A stretch of 64,000 nt of DNA from Pyrococcus sp. ST04 (GCF_000263735.1 NC_017946.1:475348-539347), one strand, 5' to 3'. Counted from the stretch's first letter, positions 23,924 through 32,106 are shown. Notes: a model not told the origin generated them from the sequence alone. Translations and numbers: made by a program.

Positions 23924-24787
23924 ATGGATGGGCATAAGAATATTTCAGTTATAATATGTACTAAAAATAGCGAAGAAACACTTAAAGAAACATTAGAATC
24001 TATAAAAACAGCTAAGCCATTTGAGGTAATAATCATAGATGGAGGATCTAATGACAATACCCTGAATATTGCAAGAAACTTCACTAAAAGGATTTACCAC
24101 GATAATGGACGAGGATTAGGATATGCCCGATTTTTGGGTGCAATCTTAGCCAAAGGGGAGTACGTTGCATACATAGATTCGGACGTAATAATACCTGCAG
24201 AAGATTTTTTTGATGTCCTAATTGAAGAGATGAATAGAAATTGTTGGGTCGGAATTCACGCTCAGATAAAAACCTCCAAGCTCAGGAATTATTGGGAAAG
24301 GGGTATGGATTTTTATTTCCGAAATAAGTTCAATATTCCCGGTGAAAAAACTGAACTTCCTATGATGGCCTGTGTTATAAAACGCGAGATTATCATTGAC
24401 ATTGGATTTGACGTTCATTTTAAAGGTGCTGGTGAAGACCAAGATTTCTGGAGAAGGGTACATATGAAGGGATATAAGTTTGGAGTCTCCTATAGAAGGT
24501 GGGTATTTCACCATCACAGGTCCTCATTTAAAGAATTCATAAAACAGAGGATCTGGTATGGAAAAGGAAACATTATGTTATTTTCGAAGTATCATGACTG
24601 GAAGAAATTGATGAGCCCCATCGGAGCGGTAGTCGGTGGAATTCTTTTAATTCTCAGACACAAAGAATTTAAATTTCTCCCATTTTTTTTCTTGTGGGGA
24701 GTGAGTGTTGGGATTGGAGAGATCATTGGTATTCTTGAATTGATAACTAAATCTGTGCGCCTGAGGAGGGGAAGGAATCATGGATAA
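23924..24787 (+). CDS. Family 2 glycosyltransferase with C-terminal membrane segments
   Basis: 287 residues. ISVIICTKNSEETLKETLES and EVIIIDGGSNDNTLNIA form the N-terminal GT-A domain; YIDSDVIIPAEDF is the DxD region and GAGEDQDFWRRVHMKGYKFG is the conserved ED motif. The last 60 residues contain one or two hydrophobic segments (GAVVGGILLILRH, LPFFFLWGVSVGIGEIIG), so it is probably attached to the cytoplasmic membrane. It overlaps the next gene by 8 bp. Confidence 0.83.
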   Translation: MDGHKNISVIICTKNSEETLKETLESIKTAKPFEVIIIDGGSNDNTLNIARNFTKRIYHDNGRGLGYARFLGAILAKGEYVAYIDSDVIIPAEDFFDVLIEEMNRNCWVGIHAQIKTSKLRNYWERGMDFYFRNKFNIPGEKTELPMMACVIKREIIIDIGFDVHFKGAGEDQDFWRRVHMKGYKFGVSYRRWVFHHHRSSFKEFIKQRIWYGKGNIMLFSKYHDWKKLMSPIGAVVGGILLILRHKEFKFLPFFFLWGVSVGIGEIIGILELITKSVRLRRGRNHG

Positions 24788-26129
24788 CATTAATGTCATT
24801 GTAATTGTGCTGGATACTCTCAGAAGGGATTACGGGCTGTTTTTAAAGAATTCTATGGAGCAATTAGGTTTTGTATACTATGACAATGCCATTTCAACCT
24901 CTTCGTGGACATTGCCCTCACATGCATCTATTTTTACTGGGTTGTATCCTGCTTTCCATGGTGTTCACGGTGGAACCAATAAGGATATCACTTCCCTACG
25001 TCTTGGAAAATCATTACCCTTACTATCTCGTGATCTCTTTGAGTTAGGCTATGAAACTATCCTTGTGAGTGCTAATCCATTTATAACGCCGAATTTTGGA
25101 TTTAGATATTTTAATAAGTTTCATAACATATATCGGACTCTGGGATGGCTATCTGAAAATGAGAAAAATGAACTACACAGGCTAAAGTTGAAATATAAGG
25201 TTCAGTCAAGGGTTGACTTAATCCATGCTCTTCTTAGTACTGGTCATGTGCGTATCCTGTTAAAATTGATCGTTTCCTATTCTCTTAACAGAATAGGCAT
25301 TATAGATAGAGATTGGCCGTTGGACAAGGGAGTGAAAAAAGCATTATCTGTTTTTAAGTCTATGAGACCTTCAAAAATTCCAAGGTTTATTTTTGTTAAT
25401 CTTATGGAAGCTCATGAGCCTTATCTCAAAAATGATCCTTTCAAGCAAGTTCGAAAGCATAATCTAAAAACTAATTCGAAGTTGCCTGAGAAGTACTTGT
25501 CCCTATGGAGGCATGCCTACAGAATGGAGGTCCAATACTTAAAAAATAAATTGCTTGAGATCCTGAGAATGCTGAAGAGTAATGATCTTTTTGACTCTTC
25601 GTTGATTATCATTACCAGCGATCATGGCCAACTCCTTGGAGAATATAACCGTATAGGTCATGGAGTATTCCTGTATGACGAACTCATTAGAGTCCCACTC
25701 TTTATTCATTATCCCATTGAGCAGTTAGATGTAGAATTTGACAAAGGTTCTCGTTTTGATATGACTAAGTATTTTAGTCTTATTAAATTACGGAAGTTAA
25801 TACTCGATGCTGTTAAACATGGATACGTTGATGAAGCTACTCTTTTCACCGATACTGTCTTCTCGGAGAATTATGGATCATCTATAAATGAACCCCCTAA
25901 GACAGAGGAGGAAAAAAGAAATCTGGAACAGCTTAATAAATATCGGATTGCTATTTACTATAATGGTTTTAAAGGCATATTTAACGTCAATGATTGGAAG
26001 TTTGAAGAAGTAAATAATATGGCATCTCTGGATATTTCTTATGATGAGGCACTTAAGGGTATGAGAAAGGCTGTCCTTAACTTCCTCAAGCTTTCCATTG
26101 CCAACAAAAAGATCAAAAAGCTAGAGTAA
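24780..26129 (+). CDS. Alkaline-phosphatase-superfamily (sulfatase-like) enzyme
   Basis: 449 residues, full-length paralogue of the partial gene at 2-937 and of 28197. D12 (VIVIVLDTLRRDYG) is the first metal ligand, T44 in SSWTLPSHASIFTGLYP is at the nucleophile position, and ITSDHGQLLGEYNRIGHG near residue 280 binds the second metal. Thr instead of Cys/Ser argues against formylglycine sulfatase chemistry; phosphohydrolase or phospho-transfer (for example of a glycan substituent) is at least as likely. There is no signal peptide. It is embedded in a glycosyltransferase operon with 8 bp overlap upstream and 15 bp spacing downstream. Confidence 0.85.
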   Translation: MDNINVIVIVLDTLRRDYGLFLKNSMEQLGFVYYDNAISTSSWTLPSHASIFTGLYPAFHGVHGGTNKDITSLRLGKSLPLLSRDLFELGYETILVSANPFITPNFGFRYFNKFHNIYRTLGWLSENEKNELHRLKLKYKVQSRVDLIHALLSTGHVRILLKLIVSYSLNRIGIIDRDWPLDKGVKKALSVFKSMRPSKIPRFIFVNLMEAHEPYLKNDPFKQVRKHNLKTNSKLPEKYLSLWRHAYRMEVQYLKNKLLEILRMLKSNDLFDSSLIIITSDHGQLLGEYNRIGHGVFLYDELIRVPLFIHYPIEQLDVEFDKGSRFDMTKYFSLIKLRKLILDAVKHGYVDEATLFTDTVFSENYGSSINEPPKTEEEKRNLEQLNKYRIAIYYNGFKGIFNVNDWKFEEVNNMASLDISYDEALKGMRKAVLNFLKLSIANKKIKKLE

Positions 26130-26144
26130 CTGAAGGGTGATTGT

Positions 26145-27152
26145 ATGCGGAGAGAACATCTTAGTGGAGTCTCAGTAATTATCCCCACGTATAACCGGGC
26201 TCATGATCTCAAAAGGTGCTTAGAGTCACTTTTAGCCCAGACTCTTAAGCCCCTTGAGGTTATCATAGTCGATGACAGTTCCAATGATGATACATTAAAC
26301 TTGGTTGCCCAGATGAGGGGAAGTTTTCATAGGAGAGGGATTCCATTAAAATACATAAAAACAAGGAGCAAATTTAAGAGTTTGACTAGAGCTAGGAATA
26401 TTGGTTCAAAGCTAGCTAAGGGTGATATACTGCTGTTTTTGGATGATGATGTTGTCCTCTCTAGCAACTACATTGCAGAAATCCATCGTTCATTTGAAAA
26501 ATGTCCCCAAGCTATGGCTGCTATTGGATTTATAACTAATATCCATATGAGTACCTTAAACAACCTTCTTAACAGGTTCTTTTGGCTTTTCCATACATCT
26601 CAGAACAAGGCAAAACTCTTAGTTTCTCTCGATAGTGTTTATCCAACTGCTGATTCGTCTGTGGAATATCTAAAATGTGACCTTTTAACTGGTAATAACA
26701 TGGCAATAAGGAAGAAGGTATTTAAAGAAGGATTGAAATTTGATGAGAAGCTATTAAGGTACAGTTGGAGGGAGGATCACGATTTTGCCCTTTCCCTCAA
26801 GGAGCGTTATGGGGCGAATCCCGTATGTCTGGCAATGAACGCCCGGCTTCTCCACTTAAGATCTTCCGCTGGAAGAATACCTTCCGAGAAGTTTATTTTA
26901 ATTCGGGAAGCTTACCAACTGTATGTTTTCTATAAACATGGGCTTGACAAAAAAGCCTTAAACAACTTTATTTACTGGTGGAGTAGGTTTGGCTTTCTTA
27001 TAATGCTTGTTATTGGAGGGATTAAAGGAAATATAAGGAATAGATTTAAGGAAGCAGCTCTCACGTTAAAAGCATTAAGATATGTAATCTCCGAAAGGAA
27101 CAAAATAAAGCGTCGTGATCTAGGGGAAATAAACAAAGTATTTACGGGGTGA
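26145..27152 (+). CDS. Family 2 glycosyltransferase
   Basis: 335 residues. GVSVIIPTYNRAHDLKRCLE with VIIVDDSSNDDT is the donor-binding half; ILLFLDDDVVLSSNYI holds the metal-binding Asp cluster and YSWREDHDFALSLKERYG the ED motif. A hydrophobic stretch (FGFLIMLVIGGIKG) near residue 285 may touch the membrane. GGTGATTGT precedes the ATG. The stop overlaps the next gene by 4 bp. Confidence 0.85.
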   Translation: MRREHLSGVSVIIPTYNRAHDLKRCLESLLAQTLKPLEVIIVDDSSNDDTLNLVAQMRGSFHRRGIPLKYIKTRSKFKSLTRARNIGSKLAKGDILLFLDDDVVLSSNYIAEIHRSFEKCPQAMAAIGFITNIHMSTLNNLLNRFFWLFHTSQNKAKLLVSLDSVYPTADSSVEYLKCDLLTGNNMAIRKKVFKEGLKFDEKLLRYSWREDHDFALSLKERYGANPVCLAMNARLLHLRSSAGRIPSEKFILIREAYQLYVFYKHGLDKKALNNFIYWWSRFGFLIMLVIGGIKGNIRNRFKEAALTLKALRYVISERNKIKRRDLGEINKVFTG

Positions 27153-28267
27153 GAACTTTGAGCGTTATCTTAAATATTATTAGGAGTTTGGTTGGTATAC
27201 TGAAATACACAAATAATCCTATTGAGTGTATTCTTAATTACATAGGAGCAAAACAAACGTTGAAGTTATCCTGTAAATCAGGACTGCGTATTAGTAGCTT
27301 GTCTAAGTCTGACTACCGTTGGCTTGGAACATTGTCTAACGTTTGTCTTCTTGATAAGATGGGATATATTAGCCATCTTAGTGAGGATACTATTGTTGTA
27401 AATGGTATAAAAATCCCAATAAGAGATATGTGGATTGTTAATACTTACTTCTTGCTTATAACCAAGTTACGTGGCAATATTGGAGTAAATCCTGAAACTA
27501 ATCGTCCGTATGTGGAGTTTCACTTTAAAGATAGGCTTGTTCATTTTGATCTTCCTGACTATAGAAACGGATGGGGAGTTTTAGTGGATACTTATATCAA
27601 TCAAGATTATAATGTCTTTGATGTATCTAACAAGACAGTTGTAGACGTTGGAGCTTATATTGGGGACACTGCAGTGTTCTTTGCTCTCAATGGAGCAAAA
27701 AGAGTATACAGCTTTGAACCCCATCCAATCTTATATCAAATAGCCCAATATAACATCAAGATTAATAAGTTGAGTAACGTTGTTAGACTCAAGAATGCAG
27801 GTGTGGGAGGGCATACTGGTCAGATGTTGTTAGAAACAGATGAAGCTCATCTTGACTCTTCTGGATATGTATCTAAATTTTATCTGCCAAACACTAAACA
27901 CTTTAATGTTCCACTTTTTGATATCGCGGAACTCTTTGATGTGTTGGACTCCGTTGATATTCTTAAGGTAGATTGTGAAGGATGTGAGTTTGAAGTACTA
28001 AGAAGATTGTATTCGACAGGCAAACTCGAGGATATTAACGACGGACTTGTTATGGAGGTTCATGAAGGTGAGGGTCTAGGGAGTATTAGTGAAATATTGG
28101 ATATCTTGAGTAAAGCAGGATTTAGATGTAAAATTTATAAATCCTTTAGAAATGGTGCTCTAAACCTGTACTTAATTAAAGCATGGAGGGGGTGGGATGA
28201 GTACTCTTCCCAATATTGTGCTGATAGTACTAGATACTCTTCGAGAGGACTACTCTACGTCACTTGA
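27149..28267 (+). CDS. FkbM-family SAM-dependent methyltransferase
   Basis: About 370 residues. The SAM-binding motif VVDVGAYIGDTAVFFALNGA near residues 166-185 is followed by VYSFEPHPILY (acidic ribose-binding residue) and ILKVDCEGCEFEVL, which is diagnostic of FkbM-type sugar O-methyltransferases. The start may be GTG at 27149 or, with GGGGTGAG as binding site, TTG at 27158. The final 24 residues overlap the next gene by 71 bp and look poorly constrained, so the natural stop may have been lost when the downstream gene was joined. Probable role: methylating a sugar of the surface glycan. Confidence 0.8.
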   Translation: MRTLSVILNIIRSLVGILKYTNNPIECILNYIGAKQTLKLSCKSGLRISSLSKSDYRWLGTLSNVCLLDKMGYISHLSEDTIVVNGIKIPIRDMWIVNTYFLLITKLRGNIGVNPETNRPYVEFHFKDRLVHFDLPDYRNGWGVLVDTYINQDYNVFDVSNKTVVDVGAYIGDTAVFFALNGAKRVYSFEPHPILYQIAQYNIKINKLSNVVRLKNAGVGGHTGQMLLETDEAHLDSSGYVSKFYLPNTKHFNVPLFDIAELFDVLDSVDILKVDCEGCEFEVLRRLYSTGKLEDINDGLVMEVHEGEGLGSISEILDILSKAGFRCKIYKSFRNGALNLYLIKAWRGWDEYSSQYCADSTRYSSRGLLYVT

Positions 28268-29567
28268 TAGTATCTTAGTAAAAGAAGGATTCTGTAAATT
28301 GCCTAATTGCATCTCTCCTTCCCCATGGACAATTCCTTCTCATGTTTCAATGCTTTCAGGGGAATATCCAAGTGTTCATGGCACACACGAAACTCCAGTA
28401 AAAAAAGCAGATGAGGTGCGTGTTTTACAGAGAATAAAGTTACTAAACTATGTTCTTAAAAAGAAGGGATACAGAACTTATTTGTTTACTTCTAATCCAT
28501 ATGTACATCCTCTTTTTGGTTTTTCTCCCTTTGATATAGTGATTGAGAGGTTTTTAGGTAATAAAAAAGATATCCTAACAATCTCAGAAAGGGCAGTTAT
28601 AAAAGATCTACGACATTCATATGGAAAAGTTAGAACATTTGTTAAGTTACTCAAACAGGGACACTTTTCAATACTTATGAAGCTTCCAATCCATTACTTA
28701 TTGCATGCGTTTTATACCCTCTACAAGATATCCCCTTTTTATGCGATTGACATGGGTACTAGAAAGCTAATTAGGGATATTTCCAAAGTATCGTTAAATC
28801 CTCCCTTCTTTTTATTGGTCAATATTATGGAGATGCATGAACCTTACTTAAAAGATCAAAATAAAGACATTAATCTTAAAAATCTTCGTGCCAACTTTAT
28901 TCCTGAAATGCTTAATAACATTGATCTTGATAGCATTAGGGATGAGTACTTAAGACGTTCTAAACAACTTGGGGAGTACATAAGTCAATTGTTAGGTATC
29001 CTCAAAGAAAAGATGTTATTTGACAATTCAGTAATTATAATTACGAGTGATCATGGGCAACTCTTGGGGGAATATGGTAAGATTGGACATGGCACGTTTT
29101 TATATGATGAACTTTTAAAGGTACCATTTTTTATAAAAATCCCTGGCTGGGACTGCACAATAAACTTAGAACAGAACAAATGGCTGAGCCTAACCAGGGT
29201 ATGGGATATTGTGACTACTTTAGTCTACTTTCAGAATATGAACAATATAGATATTGAAAAGTTTATATTTGGGTTATATTCTGATGTCGTTTTCTCAGAA
29301 TCTTTCGGAATAGCCCAAAACATTAGCAATATTCCTGAAGCTGATAAAGTAAGAATGGAAAAACATCGTATTGCAATTTATCACGGGCCTTACAAGGGTA
29401 TATACAACGTGGATGATAATGTTCTTGAATTTATTAAGCCTTATGACCCTAATGCTGAGATAACTGAAGACGTCAAGATAATGCTCATTAAGGATGCAAA
29501 AAAATTCCTAAAACAGGCAAAACTAAAAAGTGCAATAAGAAAGATAAATATTAGAAAAAACTTCTGA
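28197..29567 (+). CDS. Alkaline-phosphatase-superfamily (sulfatase-like) enzyme
   Basis: 456 residues, paralogue of 24780. D13 (IVLIVLDTLREDYS), T45 (SPWTIPSHVSMLSGEYP) and ITSDHGQLLGEYGKIGHG near residue 285 give the metal site and nucleophile. The C-terminal half is especially similar to the partial gene at the window start. GGGGGTGGG precedes the ATG. It is the last gene of the forward glycan operon; the next sequence is a decayed reverse flippase, the same junction seen at 937/943-2370. Confidence 0.85.
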   Translation: MSTLPNIVLIVLDTLREDYSTSLDSILVKEGFCKLPNCISPSPWTIPSHVSMLSGEYPSVHGTHETPVKKADEVRVLQRIKLLNYVLKKKGYRTYLFTSNPYVHPLFGFSPFDIVIERFLGNKKDILTISERAVIKDLRHSYGKVRTFVKLLKQGHFSILMKLPIHYLLHAFYTLYKISPFYAIDMGTRKLIRDISKVSLNPPFFLLVNIMEMHEPYLKDQNKDINLKNLRANFIPEMLNNIDLDSIRDEYLRRSKQLGEYISQLLGILKEKMLFDNSVIIITSDHGQLLGEYGKIGHGTFLYDELLKVPFFIKIPGWDCTINLEQNKWLSLTRVWDIVTTLVYFQNMNNIDIEKFIFGLYSDVVFSESFGIAQNISNIPEADKVRMEKHRIAIYHGPYKGIYNVDDNVLEFIKPYDPNAEITEDVKIMLIKDAKKFLKQAKLKSAIRKINIRKNF

Positions 29568-29589
29568 GTTCAAAGGAACTTTTTCACTG

Positions 29590-29964
29590 TATTTTTATCA
29601 ATTTTAAGTTTATTCCCAACTTTTTTTCCATTCCATTAGCAGCTCAATATACTCTCTATCTATACTTTACTAACCAGAAAAACAAGCAGAAAGTAAATTC
29701 CCAAAATGCCATCAGAACTGGCACTGTATACCAGATATTGGTTAGCCTTAAATTCAATGCTTTTAACCCTCCTAACAAGACAAAACTAATAGCTAAAGGC
29801 TTCATATAGTTCCAGCTAACAGGGATGAATTTCGGTTTTTGAATAGAGCATAGAGCTGGGAAAACAATTGTCGGATAAAGAAACGCGGCAGAGTTCAAGA
29901 ATATTGGGATTAACCGTGCAAGTGGTGCTGCGGCATTATAGCTTGCCTCACCCATAGGGCTCAC
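29590..29964 (-). pseudogene. Decayed second copy of the flippase
   Basis: Reads as two pieces of the flippase at 2370-3902. NAAAPLARLIPIFLNSAAFL with YPTIV matches the middle (NAASPLARLIPIFLNSATFL), then a deletion of about 140 codons jumps to PVSWNYMKPLAISFVLLGGL near the C-terminus. The last 25 codons (matching DREDVELLLAIEKKLGID of the intact copy) are shifted out of frame. It cannot make a transporter. Confidence 0.85.
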
Positions 29965-30074
29965 CTTTTTGCATCACTTATCAGAATATCTCTCCCAACA
30001 AGTCCGCTTAAATCTTTGATGTTCTCTTTTGGCTTTATCATTGCATAAATGAAAACGTTGTCGTCAATTCCGCG
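29961..30074 (-). pseudogene. C-terminal fragment of an unrecognised gene
   Basis: About 37 protein-like codons (RGIDDNVFIYAMIKPKENIK, then DLSGLVGRDILISDAKR) end at the TGA at 29961-29963, with a stop directly upstream of the first codon. It looks like the tail of a real protein, perhaps a small regulator or antitoxin, but I do not recognise the family. Confidence 0.35.
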
Positions 30075-30122
30075 AACTTATTTCGAAAAGTTGGAGAAAA
30101 CTTTTGCATTAGATAAAAGCAA

Positions 30123-30136
30123 AGGTTTATATAGTT
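30123..30136 (+). promoter_or_regulatory. TATA box of the candidate structured RNA
   Basis: GGTTTATATAGTT is one of the best archaeal TATA boxes in the window. Its centre at about 30130 predicts transcription to begin near 30155, exactly where the 15 bp terminal helix of the candidate RNA starts. Confidence 0.6.
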
Positions 30137-30154
30137 GAAGCACCAAATAGTATA

Positions 30155-30315
30155 TGAGGAGCGTCGTGCAGGGGAGGTTGAAGCGGAAGCTTTACCCCGA
30201 GCAAGTCTAACTCAGGAGCAGTTCTATGACCCGTGAGGGAAGTAGGGCTGTGATCTGGGACAAGGTTTGCGAGGAGTGAAGCTTCACATCTGCCTCTTCC
30301 GTGCGGCGCTCCTCA
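30155..30315 (+). ncRNA. Candidate structured non-coding RNA, about 161 nt
   Basis: No protein frame fits this GC-rich segment. Bases 30155-30169 pair with 30301-30315 in an unbroken 15 bp helix with three G-U pairs, which indicates RNA folding rather than a DNA palindrome. Inside, AAGC-GGAA-GCTT (30181-30192) is a hairpin with a GNRA tetraloop enclosed by GGGG (30171-30174) and CCCC (30195-30198). A second arm around CCC-GTGA-GGG (30230-30239, another GNRA loop) is extended by about ten further pairs, several of them G-U, between CAGTTCTAT and AGTAGGGCTG. GTGAAGCTTCAC adds a third hairpin. A TATA box is correctly placed. I cannot assign it to a known family. Confidence 0.65.
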
Positions 30316-30325
30316 CCATTCTAAT

Positions 30326-30341
30326 GCAAGTAAAATCTTGC
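30326..30341. terminator. Hairpin between the candidate RNA and tauE
   Basis: GCAAG-TAAAAT-CTTGC followed by TTTATC lies just after the RNA and just after the convergent tauE stop. It could end transcription from both sides. Confidence 0.35.
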
Positions 30342-30342
30342 T

Positions 30343-31080
30343 TTATCTCCCGTTTAAAAGCGTAAACAGGCCGATGAGTAGGATAATGAAGTTTATAACC
30401 TTCTTCAGCCGCTCCTTATCAGCTCTTGCGTTCACATGGGTTCCAAAATAAACGCCCGGAACCGTTCCCAAAATAAGCGCCCCCGCCAGTTGATAGTCAA
30501 CGCTTCCCATGCTCGCGTAACTTAGGAAACTGAGGGCGGAAAGCGCTAGGCCGTAGAAAATAGTCGTCCCCACAACATTCCGCGGGTTTATCTTGGCCAC
30601 ATTCATCAGGGAGAAGCTTATGATAACTCCAGCACCAACGGATGTGAAATGGACAGTCAGGCCGACGATGAAGCCGAGCAGGTAAACGTAGGCCCACCTC
30701 GGCCTTACTGGAATGCTAATTTCACCCCTCAGAAGGCTCAGCGTCGCCGTAACGATAAGAATGATCCCGAGGACGAGTGTTAGATGCCGATTGAGCAGCT
30801 CCTTCGGCAGGTGCCTCACGATGTAGCCCCCCACAAGCACGGCAGGCACACTCCCGGCCAGGAGGCGGAATGCTATGTCCGTCCTCACGTGTCCCCGCCT
30901 GCCATGGAAGAAAACCCCAAAAACCCTCGTCACCGTGGCGTATAGCAAATCGGTTCCTACCGCGGTCAGCGGCTCAACGCCCAAGAATATGAGGGCGGGC
31001 GTCATCAAAGCTCCTCCACCCACTCCGGTAAGGCCAACCAAAAATCCCACGACGAAGCCAAGGAGGATAAAGGCTAGCAT
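30343..31080 (-). CDS. TauE/SafE-family anion exporter, second copy
   Basis: 245 residues with the same eight-helix, two-repeat layout as the gene at 6902 (GLTGVGGGALMTPALIFLGV and FTSVGAGVIISFSLM), but clearly diverged from it in protein sequence. Codon use is much more GC-rich than in the first copy. It lies directly behind the second APS kinase (9 bp), whereas in the first cluster tauE follows sat. The frame is intact and it is probably functional. The anion transported is not known. Confidence 0.87.
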   Translation of the reverse strand: MLAFILLGFVVGFLVGLTGVGGGALMTPALIFLGVEPLTAVGTDLLYATVTRVFGVFFHGRRGHVRTDIAFRLLAGSVPAVLVGGYIVRHLPKELLNRHLTLVLGIILIVTATLSLLRGEISIPVRPRWAYVYLLGFIVGLTVHFTSVGAGVIISFSLMNVAKINPRNVVGTTIFYGLALSALSFLSYASMGSVDYQLAGALILGTVPGVYFGTHVNARADKERLKKVINFIILLIGLFTLLNGR

Positions 31081-31089
31081 GCTCCTCCC

Positions 31090-31626
31090 TCACGGTAGGT
31101 AGCCGAGCTCCTTGGCCTTCTGAATGACAAGCTCCGCCTCCTCCTCGGGCGTCATCTTTGAAGAGTCCACCACAACCTCAGGATTTTCGGGCTCCTCATA
31201 GACGCCGTCGTATCCGGTTAATCCCTTTATCTCGCCACGCATGGCCTTCTTGTAGAGACCCTTCGGGTCCCGCTGAATCCTGACCTCGAGCGGCGCATAG
31301 ACGTAAACCTCGATGAAGCGGCCTATCTCTTTTCGGGCGTACTCCCTGACGGCCCTGTAGGGAGAAATCAGGGACACTATGGCTATAACGCCGTTCCTGC
31401 TCAGGAGCTTGGCCATATGTATAACGACGCGGTTGTGCATCTCCCTGGCCTCTTTTGAAAAGCCAAGGTTCTGGTAGAGGGTCTTCCTTATCGTGTCGCC
31501 ATCAAGAACCTCCACGCGGTATCCCATCTCCCTGAGCTTCTTGGCGAGCTTTACAGCCAAAGTCGTCTTTCCAGCACCGCTCGGCCCCGTGAGCCATATA
31601 GTGAACCCCTGCTCCAGGCTCTTCAT
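31090..31626 (-). CDS. cysC: APS kinase, second copy
   Basis: 178 residues with Walker A GPSGAGKTT at residues 14-22 and all family motifs intact. Only about 11 residues differ from the copy at 3930, yet synonymous positions are strongly shifted to G/C. This suggests transfer from a relative with a more GC-rich genome rather than a recent duplication within this chromosome. GAGGTC precedes the ATG. No complete sat accompanies it here, so it would have to use APS from the first cluster. Confidence 0.92.
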   Translation of the reverse strand: MKSLEQGFTIWLTGPSGAGKTTLAVKLAKKLREMGYRVEVLDGDTIRKTLYQNLGFSKEAREMHNRVVIHMAKLLSRNGVIAIVSLISPYRAVREYARKEIGRFIEVYVYAPLEVRIQRDPKGLYKKAMRGEIKGLTGYDGVYEEPENPEVVVDSSKMTPEEEAELVIQKAKELGYLP

Positions 31627-31654
31627 CTTGACCTCTTCCAGGAAAGGCCGCCGT

Positions 31655-31672
31655 TGAGTTTTAAAATTTTGG
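31655..31672 (-). promoter_or_regulatory. Likely promoter of cysC copy 2
   Basis: On the reverse strand CCAAAATTTTAAAACTC is a TATA-like stretch 30-45 bp before the ATG at 31626, in a position matching the AT-rich element before the first cysC. Confidence 0.45.
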
Positions 31673-31781
31673 TCACAGAGGCAGAAAAACCTTGCCCATC
31701 AGGATGCGGAAACCCGCAACCCCCGAATTATATGATGGTGGACAGAACGGATTTAATCAGATAAGCACAATTTCCTTATCC

Positions 31782-31856
31782 TCATCGCAGGCACGCTCTC
31801 CCAACCGTTTTCTCGAAGGAGAACCTTTGAGAAGGAGATGCGTCAATGACTATCAC
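31782..31856 (-). pseudogene. VapC toxin remnant
   Basis: Starts at GTG 31856 with VIVIDAS, the N-terminal strand and first catalytic Asp of a PIN-domain toxin, then runs into unrelated residues and stops after 24 codons. The GTGA overlap with the vapB stop is the normal vapBC arrangement. Most of the toxin is deleted. Confidence 0.6.
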
Positions 31857-31998
31857 GATCCTCCCTCACGAGCCTTTTTGCCCTCCCCTCGGGAACCCCT
31901 GGGAGTGTCTTAACGACTTCTATGAATCTTTCGAGGGCTTTTCGCTTCTTTTCCTCCTCTTTATAATCTATGTGAACGCTGATAACAGTCGAGCTCAT
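31843..31998 (-). pseudogene. VapB antitoxin with deleted DNA-binding domain
   Basis: A 51-residue frame from the ATG at 31998: MSSTVISVHIDYKEEEKKRK, then ALERFIEVVKTLPGVPEG and REDRDSH. The first strand and the C-terminal toxin-binding tail (LPxVPxG...REDRDSH) match Thermococcales VapB, but the two helices of the ribbon-helix-helix fold between them are missing. It overlaps the vapC remnant at the stop codon as intact pairs do. Confidence 0.6.
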
Positions 31999-32047
31999 GT
32001 AGTTCACCCATACGAACATAGTTTTTAAGTCTCTCCCTAAAACATCA

Positions 32048-32106
32048 TAACGATGATGATCCCACCCTTGGCTGATGTTATGATGAGGTCTCGTGGTTCT
32101 GACTCG
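32048..32106 (+). ncRNA. C/D box sRNA (2'-O-methylation guide)
   Basis: All four boxes are perfect and correctly spaced: C box ATGATGA (32053-32059), 12 nt guide TCCCACCCTTGG, D' box CTGA (32072-32075), 4 nt spacer, C' box ATGATGA (32080-32086), 12 nt guide GGTCTCGTGGTT, D box CTGA (32099-32102). Such RNAs direct 2'-O-methylation through L7Ae, Nop5 and fibrillarin. By the box+5 rule the targets would be the fifth base of CCAAGGGTGGGA (D' guide) and of AACCACGAGACC (D guide); I cannot locate these in rRNA or tRNA from memory. A TTTTTAAGT TATA-like element lies about 30 bp upstream. Confidence 0.82.

Noticed and set aside
30343-31626. Treating the second tauE and cysC as pseudogenes like their neighbours
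   Set aside because: Both frames are full length with all motifs intact, in contrast to the pieces around them.
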